NCBI GenBank assembly: GCA_965205915.1
Contig: OZ242191.1
Coordinates: 930,001-994,000 of the forward strand
Source of the DNA: VXMO01 sp965205915
GTDB taxonomy: Bacteria > Chloroflexota > Dehalococcoidia > UBA6926
Length of the DNA stretch: 64,000 nucleotides
Reading direction: 5' to 3'
Shown in pieces: positions 34,640 to 42,601 of this stretch. Each line of letters starts with the position of its first letter. Position 1 is the first letter of the stretch. Under the pieces are notes generated by a model. It ran no database searches and was not told the origin of the DNA. It saw only the letters and a program-made list of their open reading frames with translations. A program made the translations under genes and the position numbers.

Positions 34640-36307
34640 ATGACCACCCCCACGCAAAACGACACCCACACCAACAAACTCCACTTCGGAGACAACCTCC
34701 CCATCATGCGGGAGCACATCCCCGCCGAGTCCGTCGACCTCATCTACCTCGATCCGCCGTTCAACTCCAACGCCACCTACAACGTGCTCTTCCGTGAGCA
34801 CGATTCCTCTGAGTCCGCTGCCCAGATTCAGGCATTCGACGACACCTGGCACTGGGCGGACAGAGTGGCACTGGAATACGAAGAAATCGTCACCAACGGC
34901 CCAAAGCGCCTTGCGGACATGCTCCAGGCCATGCGCCAATTCCTCGGCCAGAACGACATGATGGCCTACCTCACCATGATGGCCCCGCGCATGGTGGAAC
35001 TGCACCGCGTCCTCAAGCCCACCGGCAGCATCTACCTCCACTGCGACCCCACCGCCAGCCACTACCTCAAGCTCCTCATGGACGCCGTGTTCGGGCAGCA
35101 GAATTTCCGCAACGAAATCACTTGGAAACGCACTACTAATCACAACGACGCTAAGAGGAATTTCAGCGACGTTAGCGACTACCTTCTCTTCTACGCCAAG
35201 AGCGATAGATTCCTTTTCAAGGCCTCATATATGCCTTACTCCCAAGACCATTTAGACAGCACGTATAGATATGTCGATGAGAACGGGAGGAGATACAGCG
35301 CGCGAGATTTGAGGAGTCCACACCCACGGCCAAATCTCACTTATGACTACAAGGGTTACAAGCCTCATCCCAATGGCTGGTCTATCTCGATCGAGAAGAT
35401 GATTGAGTATGACCAGCAGGGGCGACTACATTTCCCAAAGAAACAGGATGGCCGAATTAGACTAAAGCAGTACCTCGACGAAATGCCCGGCGTGCCAGCA
35501 ACAAACATCTGGGACGATATCAACCCGATTGGTGCTCAAGCCCGCGAACGCCTCGGATACCCCACCCAGAAACCCGAGGCCCTGCTTGAACGCATCATCT
35601 CCGCATCCAGCAACGAGGGCGATGTCATCCTCGACCCCTTCTGCGGCTGCGGCACTGCCGTCGCCGTCGCGGAGCGCCTGAACCGCAAATGGATCGGCAT
35701 AGACGTCACCCATCTCGCCATCTCCCTCATGCGCAGCCGACTGCGCGACTCGTTCGGCGATGAGCTGTCCGACTACGAAGTCGTCGGCTCGCCCGCGGAC
35801 GCTGAGAGCGCCCGCGCCCTCTCCCTTGAGGGCGGCAACACCGGCCGCTACCAGTTCGAGTACTGGGCGCTCGGCCTCGTTGAGGCCCGCCCCGGGCGCG
35901 ATATGAAGAAAGGCGCGGACGCCGGCATCGACGGCTACATCAACTTCTTTGACGACAACTCCGGCAAGGCAAAGACCGTCATCGTCCAGGTCAAGAGTGG
36001 TCACGTTGGCCGCAACGTGATCGCCACGCTCAAGGGCGACATGGACCGCGAAAACGCGGATATGTCCCTGCTAATTACCCTTGAGCCGCCCACCAAGCCG
36101 ATGATCGATGAGGCCACGTCCGCCGGGTTCTACACCCCCGAAACCTACCCGGACCGCCACTTCCCGCGCGTCCAGATCGCCACCATCGAGGACATCCTGA
36201 ACGGCAACGGCCCCGCCATCCCCCAACTCGGCCTCTCACAATCCCCAACCTTCCGCCGCGCCCCACGCCAACGCCGCCCCCAACCCGATTCCCGCCGGAT
36301 GCTGTAG
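34640..36307 (+). CDS. DNA methyltransferase fused to Mrr-like nuclease domain
   Basis: 555 aa. The N-terminal part is a beta-class-order N6-adenine/N4-cytosine methyltransferase: motif IV DPPF at residues 38-41 (YLDPPFNSN), and SAM motif I ILDPFCGCGTAVAVAE near 331 followed by NRKWIGIDV. Between them lies a variable target-recognition region. The C-terminal part (about 400-520) is an Mrr/PD-(D/E)xK-like domain: D431 in AGIDGYI and Q450-V-K452 in IVQVKSG. This makes it a candidate single-chain restriction-modification enzyme. Target unknown. The nuclease site is read from spacing, not from alignment. Confidence 0.85.
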   Translation: MTTPTQNDTHTNKLHFGDNLPIMREHIPAESVDLIYLDPPFNSNATYNVLFREHDSSESAAQIQAFDDTWHWADRVALEYEEIVTNGPKRLADMLQAMRQFLGQNDMMAYLTMMAPRMVELHRVLKPTGSIYLHCDPTASHYLKLLMDAVFGQQNFRNEITWKRTTNHNDAKRNFSDVSDYLLFYAKSDRFLFKASYMPYSQDHLDSTYRYVDENGRRYSARDLRSPHPRPNLTYDYKGYKPHPNGWSISIEKMIEYDQQGRLHFPKKQDGRIRLKQYLDEMPGVPATNIWDDINPIGAQARERLGYPTQKPEALLERIISASSNEGDVILDPFCGCGTAVAVAERLNRKWIGIDVTHLAISLMRSRLRDSFGDELSDYEVVGSPADAESARALSLEGGNTGRYQFEYWALGLVEARPGRDMKKGADAGIDGYINFFDDNSGKAKTVIVQVKSGHVGRNVIATLKGDMDRENADMSLLITLEPPTKPMIDEATSAGFYTPETYPDRHFPRVQIATIEDILNGNGPAIPQLGLSQSPTFRRAPRQRRPQPDSRRML

Positions 36308-36326
36308 GGGCGCCGGATCGCGTGAG

Positions 36327-36605
36327 TTATCCGGTTATTCGTTCAGGAACGACAGCCTTGGAGTCCCCGTCGCTCTTGGCAGCAACGAAATTGGCCGCGT
36401 CTTGCCGGAACTCCGCCTCTTCCCGAAGCCCCTCAGAAATCTCGGTCAGGACCAGCACGAACCCGCCCACAATCTCCATATCGCCCTTTGTTAACTCCGG
36501 GTCGTCCCAATCCACGCCTGCCAGCCAGTCCGCGCAGTCATCCATGCTGCTTGCGCCACGAAGATACGACTGCATCAGCTGAACCAGCTCGCCCATTTCT
36601 TTCAT
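36327..36605 (-). CDS. Small hypothetical protein
   Basis: 92 aa, acidic (MDDCADWLAGVDWDDPELTK then EISEGLREEAEFRQDAANF). No family recognised. It is divergent from the gene at 36642 and runs towards the methyltransferase gene. AAGGA lies 13 nt before the ATG, and the codon use is coding-like, but the support is modest. It may be a partner of the divergent gene or a spurious frame. Confidence 0.5.
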   Translation of the reverse strand: MKEMGELVQLMQSYLRGASSMDDCADWLAGVDWDDPELTKGDMEIVGGFVLVLTEISEGLREEAEFRQDAANFVAAKSDGDSKAVVPERITG

Positions 36606-36641
36606 GACAGTTAGCCGTTCCTTTCGGTCAGGAGAGTCCTA

Positions 36642-36932
36642 TTGGCCAGGAAACCCTCCGCGCAGATACCCTCCGAAGCGCTAAACATCGTGTTCGATGA
36701 CTTTGAACTCTGGCCCAAGATCCGTGACGGACGCCTCCATAGCACCATTCTAGTCCGCAGAGACGCGTTGTCACATCACTACCCCGGCGCGCTGAGCCGC
36801 ATCGTCAAACACAGCTTCCCCGATGTGAGACACGTCGCCACAACTCATCGCATCGAAGACCCGCAAGGCAATACCCTACACGAAGACGCCAAAGACTTTC
36901 ACTTCCGAGACCTCGTCCTCTGGCACCCCTAG
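36642..36932 (+). CDS. Small hypothetical protein
   Basis: 96 aa, soluble, His-rich (RIVKHSFPDVRHVATTHRIE, EDAKDFHFRDLVLWHP). The start is TTG at 36642, supported by GGAGAG five nt upstream; no ATG or GTG is better placed. No known domain. It lies in the island between the methyltransferase-endonuclease fusion and hicAB. Confidence 0.55.
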   Translation: MARKPSAQIPSEALNIVFDDFELWPKIRDGRLHSTILVRRDALSHHYPGALSRIVKHSFPDVRHVATTHRIEDPQGNTLHEDAKDFHFRDLVLWHP

Positions 36933-36985
36933 AGCATCCCGAACACCCCCCCGCGCCCCCCACCCGTCACCCCCCGCCCCCACCC

Positions 36986-37084
36986 GTCATTCCCGCGGAC
37001 GCGGGAATCCTAACCTCCATTGACCCAACCAAGCCCCGTAGCGCCAACCACCACCCCCGTCATTCCGGCGGAGGCCGGAATCCA
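36986..37084. repeat. Composite palindromic repeat (two family A units)
   Basis: GTCATTCCCGCGGACGCGGG plus AATCC (36986-37010) and GTCATTCCGGCGGAGGCCGG plus AATCCA (37059-37084). The spacer, CCAACCAAGCCCCGTAGCGC plus CAAC, is like that of the composite copy at 33752. Confidence 0.75.
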
Positions 37085-37181
37085 TCGCCGTCGTCCGCAG
37101 CGCCTGCCCCGTACTTGATATGGGGTGGGAACCCGATGCTCAGCCCTGCCACCAACAAACTGCATTTTGTGACTAAAATTG

Positions 37182-37400
37182 ATGACAGGAAACGCCATTG
37201 GCAAGGACAATCTGGGATGCATCCGCATTGTGGAACGCGCCGGCTGGTGCTACGCATACACGAAGGGCAACCACCGCCGGTTCCGTCACCCTACCAAGCC
37301 CGGCAAGGTCACAATTCCGGGCAAGCCGCGAGAAGATGCGCCTCGTCCTCTGTGGGCAGAGATAATGAGGCAAGCCGGACTTAGGGAGCGTTACCAGTGA
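37182..37400 (+). CDS. hicA: HicA-like mRNA interferase toxin
   Basis: About 72 aa. HicA double-stranded-RNA-binding-like fold: RIVERAGWCYAYTKGNHRRF with the active-site His in GNH (most relatives have GSH), then HPTKPGKVTIPGK and a C-terminal LWAEIMRQAGL helix. It cleaves mRNA when freed from HicB. ATG at 37182 is chosen; a TTG one codon earlier is possible. The stop overlaps the hicB start by 4 nt. Confidence 0.85.
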   Translation: MTGNAIGKDNLGCIRIVERAGWCYAYTKGNHRRFRHPTKPGKVTIPGKPREDAPRPLWAEIMRQAGLRERYQ

Positions 37401-37744
37401 AGCTCACGTACGCAGTCATCCTATATGAAGGCCCCAACAATTGGGGCGCTCGCCCGCCTGACGTGCCAGGCTGCATCAGCACTGGCAGCGACATCCACGA
37501 TTTGCGCGCCATAATTCGAGAGGCCATCGAGTGCCATCTCGAGGGAATGGCCGCGGACGGCGATCCCATCCCCTGGCCCAAACTCACCACACCTGAACAG
37601 GCTCTCGCCGCCGAAACTGCCTTCGCCGCTGAACTCGTAGCCGAAAACCCCGATGACCCGACCGACGAAGAAGAGGGTTGGTCACCGCCAATCGCCGAAA
37701 TGATCGAAGTCGAAGTCAACATCCCCCAAACAACCAACCGCTAA
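37397..37744 (+). CDS. hicB: HicB-like antitoxin
   Basis: 115 aa. HicB fold: MKLTYAVILYEGPNNWGA, PDVPGCISTGSDIHDLRAII, REAIECHLEGMAADGDPIP. The C-terminus (AEMIEVEVNIP) is shared with the two other HicB proteins of this window. No C-terminal helix-turn-helix or ribbon-helix-helix is present, so DNA binding by HicB alone is doubtful. Overlaps hicA by 4 nt. Confidence 0.85.
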   Translation: MKLTYAVILYEGPNNWGARPPDVPGCISTGSDIHDLRAIIREAIECHLEGMAADGDPIPWPKLTTPEQALAAETAFAAELVAENPDDPTDEEEGWSPPIAEMIEVEVNIPQTTNR

Positions 37745-37809
37745 AGACGCCGCACCGACACCCTCGCAGAAAATCCCCTCCCACCCGCGCCTCTACTCTT
37801 TCCCCCTTT

Positions 37810-37886
37810 CGCCTCGCCCGAATCCCCTGCGCCTTTCCGAATCCCCCGCGCCTTTCCGAATCCCCCGCGCCTTTCCGAATCCCCCG
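37810..37886. repeat. 19-bp tandem repeat
   Basis: Three perfect copies of CGCCTTTCCGAATCCCCCG (37830-37886), preceded by one diverged copy (37810-37829). The next bases, CGAAGGCGGGGGGCC, resemble the second half of the family A repeat, so the array may have grown from one arm of it. Confidence 0.8.
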
Positions 37887-37961
37887 CGAAGGCGGGGGGC
37901 CACGCCGCCGACAGGTGGCCAGCTAACTCAAATCGCCCCGCCAACGCCAAGCCAACGCTCC

Positions 37962-37999
37962 CAAAAACGTCGTAGGGGCGGCTCGTGAGCCGCCCCTAC
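37962..37999 (-). terminator. Rho-independent terminator
   Basis: A 13-bp perfect stem GTAGGGGCGGCTC/GAGCCGCCCCTAC lies 20 nt after the stop of the minus-strand gene at 38019. On the minus strand it is followed by GACGTTTTTGGG. Confidence 0.8.
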
Positions 38000-38018
38000 T
38001 TACGTCGCGCCTGTCTAC

Positions 38019-38804
38019 CTACTCATCATCAGAATCATCGTCATCATCGCCGTCATCAGGCGGCGGAGCGCCAGCGCCATCCGCCATCTGCGGCACCCGG
38101 GCAGTCGCGCGCCCGCGGCGTCGGCGAGATTGCGCTGGCACGGCCATGATGGCCTCCCGCAGATCGGCGATCTTGGCCGCCTGCCTCGCGTCCGCGACCT
38201 CGACGACCACGCCGCCGAAGCCCATATCGCGCAGCTGCTCCATCTCGCCGACGCCCCATGACAGGGACGCCCGGGCCAGCAGGTGCCCCGAAAGGCGGCT
38301 GGCGGCAGCAGCGTACTCAAGGGACAGCCCGATCGTCAGGCTGTCGCCCGTCTCGGCCTCGACAACATTTCCCTCGAACGGCAACCGCTCGATTGCCCGC
38401 AGCCGTCGCTCATCCAGATCGGCGGGCACAACCCCGAAATATCCGAGCGACTCATCATTCAACAGCCGCACCGGCGTGTCACCCAACGAGACGAAGAGGA
38501 AATCACACCCCGCCTCACGCAGCGCCCCGAGCTCCTTTTCCGTCAGACTGTCGACCCGCGCGCCCCACGGAGTGTCACCCGTTTTGGGCGGAGACTTGGC
38601 CGCCACGGCTCCGTCGACCAAAATGAACTCCGAGCCCCCTTTAACTGCCGCTTTTTGCGCGTTTTCCGCTGTTTTAAGGGTCCCGCTCGTTACTCTTGTC
38701 ACAATCACAAGTGGAGGCAGGCTTTCGCGATTTCCAAAGCTAAAACCCAGCGGCCGAGACGGGCCTGACGCCACACGTTCGAGTCGCTCCTGTAATTTAC
38801 TCAT
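38019..38804 (-). CDS. Hypothetical protein with acidic tail
   Basis: 261 aa. The N-terminal part looks like an alpha/beta protein (PPLVIVTRVTSGTLKTAENA, GSEFILVDGAV, AGCDFLFVSLGD, EYFGVVP-like strands), perhaps a TIM-barrel fragment. A basic segment RRRRGRATAR is followed by an Asp-rich C-terminus (DDGDDDDDSDDE). No signal peptide or membrane helix. I do not recognise the family. It has its own terminator and lies 25 nt upstream of the panE stop, on the same strand but after it. Confidence 0.65.
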   Translation of the reverse strand: MSKLQERLERVASGPSRPLGFSFGNRESLPPLVIVTRVTSGTLKTAENAQKAAVKGGSEFILVDGAVAAKSPPKTGDTPWGARVDSLTEKELGALREAGCDFLFVSLGDTPVRLLNDESLGYFGVVPADLDERRLRAIERLPFEGNVVEAETGDSLTIGLSLEYAAAASRLSGHLLARASLSWGVGEMEQLRDMGFGGVVVEVADARQAAKIADLREAIMAVPAQSRRRRGRATARVPQMADGAGAPPPDDGDDDDDSDDE

Positions 38805-38829
38805 TGCCTGGTATTACTCCCATTCCTAT

Positions 38830-39780
38830 CTAATCCCCCCATGAAATCTGCCCGCGCGCCCTCAGCTCAGAGGGCAAAAGAGCGGCATATATGGCATTAT
38901 GCGCCGGTGTTGGCACTGCATGTTGCCCTCCAAGACGCTGAATCACGCCAACTTGCGCCTCAAGCTCCGACGGTCGCCCCGCCGCAATGTCCCGCTGCAT
39001 GGACGCCGTCCCATCCGCAGGCACCATATTCGCCAACCTCATCGCCGTATTTGCTGCATCCGGTGGCCAATTGACACCTTCCGCCGTCCCAACGGCGACG
39101 ATTTCCCCCATGCACGCCTCCAACAACTCCCGAGAACGCGGCACAGAACGAAACACCCCGATCGGCGCGCGTGTCACCGCTCCCACTCCGGCCAACGGCC
39201 CAATAAATAGTAGTTTCTCCCACAATGCCAACCGTATGTCGGGGTGAGCGGTCGCGAATATTCCAGCCTCGGCCAGCGCCGCGCGACACCGTTCAACAGC
39301 CTCTGACGCACTCCCGTCAAGCTCACCAATCGTAATTGTCGGCGGCACGCCCGTGTGCCGAACAACGCCCGGCTCCACGATGTCAGTAAATATGCGACAC
39401 GTCCCGCCAATAACGTGTCCGTTCGACACCTCGGCGGCAAGCTGATCCGGCGCCTCAACGCCATTCTGCAATGGAATGACCGTTGTGTCAGGGCCGAGCA
39501 TCGAGCCGATGTCTACGGCAGCTTCCGGCACCATCCACGTCTTGACGGCTACCAGGACAACATCGACCCATCCTACCTCTTCGGGGTTATTGGTAGCCGC
39601 AAATGCATCAGGCGCAAGCTCAGCATCGCCCTCCGGACTCTCTATCCGCAGTCCCTGTGTACGAAGCGCGTTCAGGTGCGGCCCCCGCGCAATGAGCGTT
39701 ACGTCATGCTGGCCGGTGTCGATGAGTCGACCGCCGAAGTACGCGCCGACAGCTCCCGCGCCAAAGACGGCAATCCTCAC
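38830..39780 (-). CDS. panE: 2-dehydropantoate 2-reductase family protein
   Basis: 316 aa. NADPH-dependent ketopantoate reductase fold. Rossmann motif IAVFGAGAVGAYFGGRL is at the N-terminus; VLVAVKTWMVPEA and IPLQNGVEAPDQLA (Asn of the active site) lie near 80-105; the catalytic Lys is in LWEKLLFIGPLAG near 190. Provides pantoate for CoA in the classical role, but paralogues act on other 2-oxo acids, and no other pantothenate gene is seen here. It lies 9 nt after the upp stop. Confidence 0.88.
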   Translation of the reverse strand: MRIAVFGAGAVGAYFGGRLIDTGQHDVTLIARGPHLNALRTQGLRIESPEGDAELAPDAFAATNNPEEVGWVDVVLVAVKTWMVPEAAVDIGSMLGPDTTVIPLQNGVEAPDQLAAEVSNGHVIGGTCRIFTDIVEPGVVRHTGVPPTITIGELDGSASEAVERCRAALAEAGIFATAHPDIRLALWEKLLFIGPLAGVGAVTRAPIGVFRSVPRSRELLEACMGEIVAVGTAEGVNWPPDAANTAMRLANMVPADGTASMQRDIAAGRPSELEAQVGVIQRLGGQHAVPTPAHNAIYAALLPSELRARGQISWGD

Positions 39781-39789
39781 CGCTTTCCC

Positions 39790-40434
39790 CTACGCCGTGC
39801 CGAATTGTCGATCACCGGCGTCGCCGAGGCCCGGCACGATAAAGCCACGCTCATTCAAGCGTTCATCCAGACCGGCGATATGGATGCGGACATCAGGATG
39901 ATTACGTTGCAGACGCTCAACTCCCTCCGGCGCGGCGATTAGTCCGACGTAGCGGATGCGCTGCACGCCCCACTCCTTGAGGAGATCACACGCGGCGGAG
40001 GCGGAGCCACCCGTCGCGAGCATGGGATCCATGAGCAGGCAGGCCTGCACATCCGGTTCTACCGGCTTGTTAGCATAATACTGCATAGGCTCCAGCGTGC
40101 GCTCATCACGACGTAGGCCGATGTGCCAGACGACGGCATCCGGCATCATTTCCCACAGGCCCTCCACCATGCCCAGCCCCGCTCGTAAGACCGGCACGAG
40201 CCCGATGGAGCCGCGCAGACGTTGACCCCGCATATCCGACAGGGGCGTGGTCACGTTGACGGATTCAGTCTCAAGGTCAGCGGTCGCCTCATAGGCGAGC
40301 ATGAGTGTGATTTCCCGAACAAGTTCACGGAACTTGCGGGCGGGCGTCGCCACGTCGCGTAGCTGAGCCAGCTTGTCCTGGATGATGGGATGGCTAGAAA
40401 CATGCACACCGGCACGGGCAACAGTCTGGCTCAT
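39790..40434 (-). CDS. upp: Uracil phosphoribosyltransferase
   Basis: 214 aa. Salvages uracil with PRPP to UMP. Family blocks: HPIIQDKLAQLRD at the start, PVLRAGLGMVEGL near 70, the PRPP loop MDPMLATGGSA near 126, and the C-terminal IVPGLGDAGDRQFGT that binds uracil. The ATG at 40434 is chosen over one 36 nt upstream because the N-terminal block then begins about 14 residues in, as is normal. TACACT about 15 nt before the start may be the -10 box of a leader-poor promoter. Confidence 0.94.
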   Translation of the reverse strand: MSQTVARAGVHVSSHPIIQDKLAQLRDVATPARKFRELVREITLMLAYEATADLETESVNVTTPLSDMRGQRLRGSIGLVPVLRAGLGMVEGLWEMMPDAVVWHIGLRRDERTLEPMQYYANKPVEPDVQACLLMDPMLATGGSASAACDLLKEWGVQRIRYVGLIAAPEGVERLQRNHPDVRIHIAGLDERLNERGFIVPGLGDAGDRQFGTA

Positions 40435-40524
40435 AGGAATAGTGTAGCGTGTGACTCCCTTTGGCCGCACGGCGCGGCCTCACTAGGGCACAATGGGAAG
40501 ACAGATTCTTTGCTGGAGGCTGAC

Positions 40525-41442
40525 GTGGACTTTGGTCAACTTGAGGACGTCGATTTGCGCAAGGCTTGGGGAAGTGAGCCACAGGACTTCACGCCATGGC
40601 TGGCGGAGAACCTGGACCGGCTATCAACTGCGCTCAACATCCGGCCGCCTCTTGAGTTAATCAGTTCGGAGTTCGCCGTTGGCGACCATTCGGCGGACAT
40701 TGTCGCGCGTGCGGCCGGTACAGCTGAAATTGCCGTCATAGAGAATCAACTTGAGCGATCTGATCACGGGCACCTTGGACAGGTTCTCACTTATTTGGCG
40801 GGAACGCAGGCAAAGATCGTGGTTTGGGTAGCACGAGAGTTTAGAGAGGAACATCTATCAGCTATCCGCTGGCTTAACGACCATACTTCAAGCGAGTTCG
40901 CCTTCTTTGCTGTGTGCGTGCGAGTTGTCCAGATTGGCCAGTCACCGTTTACCCCGGTCTTCGACATCTTGGAGCGGCCAAGCGAATGGGAACGAACGGT
41001 TCGCTCGAACATTGCACGCGATGAGAGTGAAACAACCAAGTTCAGGCGGGAGTTTTGGGCTCACTTTAGGAAACGCCACCCGGATCACGGGGTCTCCGAA
41101 CGATCTGCAACATCAGTGGTGTGGCTACCGAGGGATGCTAACAACCTCATCATTGCCCTGAGTTTGGCAAAGGATGGAGTACGCATTTGGCTCCGTGGAC
41201 AAGGTGGCGAATTACTCTCTGATGTTGAAGAACGCATCGCGCTATTCAAAGATGACCTCGCAAGTCAGGTCGGCTTACAAGTTGGAGATCTAGTCAAAAC
41301 CGGGGCTTATCCTCTCGGCAGCTGGGAGGGGAACACCTCGAATCACGGAAACTGGAACGAGCTTGCCGATTGGCTGAATGATCAGATTCTCGCTTGTCAG
41401 CGTGTGCTGGAGACGCCTCAGGCTCAACCAAGTTCAAACTGA
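40525..41442 (+). CDS. DUF4268 domain protein, nuclease-like
   Basis: About 305 aa. The N-terminal region has DHSADIVAR then IAVIENQLERSDHGHLGQVL, a D...ExQ pattern typical of PD-(D/E)xK-like nucleases. The C-terminal part (about 170-300) matches DUF4268 (KFRREFWAHFRKRHPDHG). Proteins of this type are linked with defence islands. GTG at 40525 is chosen because GGAGG ends five nt upstream; a longer frame would overlap the upp promoter. It is divergent from upp. Confidence 0.8.
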   Translation: MDFGQLEDVDLRKAWGSEPQDFTPWLAENLDRLSTALNIRPPLELISSEFAVGDHSADIVARAAGTAEIAVIENQLERSDHGHLGQVLTYLAGTQAKIVVWVAREFREEHLSAIRWLNDHTSSEFAFFAVCVRVVQIGQSPFTPVFDILERPSEWERTVRSNIARDESETTKFRREFWAHFRKRHPDHGVSERSATSVVWLPRDANNLIIALSLAKDGVRIWLRGQGGELLSDVEERIALFKDDLASQVGLQVGDLVKTGAYPLGSWEGNTSNHGNWNELADWLNDQILACQRVLETPQAQPSSN

Positions 41443-41491
41443 ACGTCGCTACTGCCTGCTAAACTCAGATAGAGGGGTGTGACTACTAACG

Positions 41492-42502
41492 ATGACAAGC
41501 CTGCCTGTTGATCTGCCAAGCGGCAAGAAGGGCCGTGTGCTATCCGGCGCGCGGCCGACCGGTCGTCTTCACCTCGGCAACTACTTCGGCGCGCTCAAGA
41601 ACTGGGTGTCGTTGCAAGACGATTACGATTGTTTCTATTTCGTAGCGGACGTTCACGCCCTGACGACCGTCGAGGACACAGTCGGTCTTAAGCAGAATAC
41701 GCGGGAGATGGTGCTGGATTGGCTGGCTGCCGGGCTGGACCCGAACCGTAGCACCCTTTTCATACAATCGCGTATTCCTGAGGTGTTGGAGCTCCACGCC
41801 TATCTGAGCATGGTGACGCCGATGGGCTCACTACAGCGCGTCCCATCATTCAAGGAGCAGATGCGGGTGCGAGCTGAGACTATGAATTACGGCCTCGTTG
41901 GGTATCCCGTCCTACAGACTGCGGACATCATCATCTATCTTGCCGACACGGTGCCGGTTGGCGTGGATCAGGTTCCGCACGTTGAATTGTCACGGGAGAT
42001 CGTGCGGCGATTCAATGGGCAATTCGGTGAGGTGTTCCCGGAGCCTGACGTTCTGTTGTCTGATACGCCAAGCATCAAAGGGACTGACGGCGACCAAAAG
42101 ATGTCCAAGAGCCTGGACAACCACATTGAATTGGCGGGAACCCCTGAGGAGACGGCGCAGCGCGTAATGACCATGGTGACGGATCCGCAGCGCGCACGCC
42201 GCACAGATCCCGGCCGTCCCTGGGTCTGCAACGTGTACGCTCTCCACCAAATCTTCTCCGACGATGAGTATCTCAAGACGGTCTACGATCAATGCACAAA
42301 CGCGACGATTGGCTGCGTAGACGATAAGCGAGCGCTGTCAGACGCGATCAACGACTATCTGGGCCCGTTCCGTGAACGAAGGGCGGAGCTGGAGGGGAAG
42401 CCGAACCTTGTAGAGGACGTGCTGGCAGCCGGGACCGAACGAGCGCGGGCAGTCGCCAGGCGCACGATAGAAGAGGTACGAGACCACATCGGGTTCTTCT
42501 GA
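41492..42502 (+). CDS. trpS: Tryptophanyl-tRNA synthetase
   Basis: 336 aa. Class I synthetase that charges tRNA-Trp. HIGH-type motif HLGN at residues 27-30, KMSKS at 203-207, and ARPTGRLHLGNYFGA and DVHALT blocks. Length is normal for bacterial TrpS. It follows the DUF4268 gene by 49 nt and is followed by an inositol monophosphatase gene after 99 nt. Confidence 0.96.
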   Translation: MTSLPVDLPSGKKGRVLSGARPTGRLHLGNYFGALKNWVSLQDDYDCFYFVADVHALTTVEDTVGLKQNTREMVLDWLAAGLDPNRSTLFIQSRIPEVLELHAYLSMVTPMGSLQRVPSFKEQMRVRAETMNYGLVGYPVLQTADIIIYLADTVPVGVDQVPHVELSREIVRRFNGQFGEVFPEPDVLLSDTPSIKGTDGDQKMSKSLDNHIELAGTPEETAQRVMTMVTDPQRARRTDPGRPWVCNVYALHQIFSDDEYLKTVYDQCTNATIGCVDDKRALSDAINDYLGPFRERRAELEGKPNLVEDVLAAGTERARAVARRTIEEVRDHIGFF

Positions 42503-42601
42503 TATCTTTCAGCCACGCATGGATTCCCCCAATTCGCCCACCCGCAGATAGTGTGATGCGGAGGCATCAAGCACCGATTGCGAATGTAGGAGGGCCAGAC
42601 A

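Noticed and set aside
13319..37084. Family A and B palindromes as CRISPR repeats or IS ends
   Set aside because: They are scattered singly or in pairs with no spacers between regular units and no transposase; best read as REP-like dispersed elements.
37810..37900. CRISPR-like array
   Set aside because: Units are contiguous without spacers; a simple tandem repeat.
40390..40524. 5' extension of the DUF4268 frame
   Set aside because: It would overlap the start and promoter of upp; GTG at 40525 has GGAGG at ideal distance.
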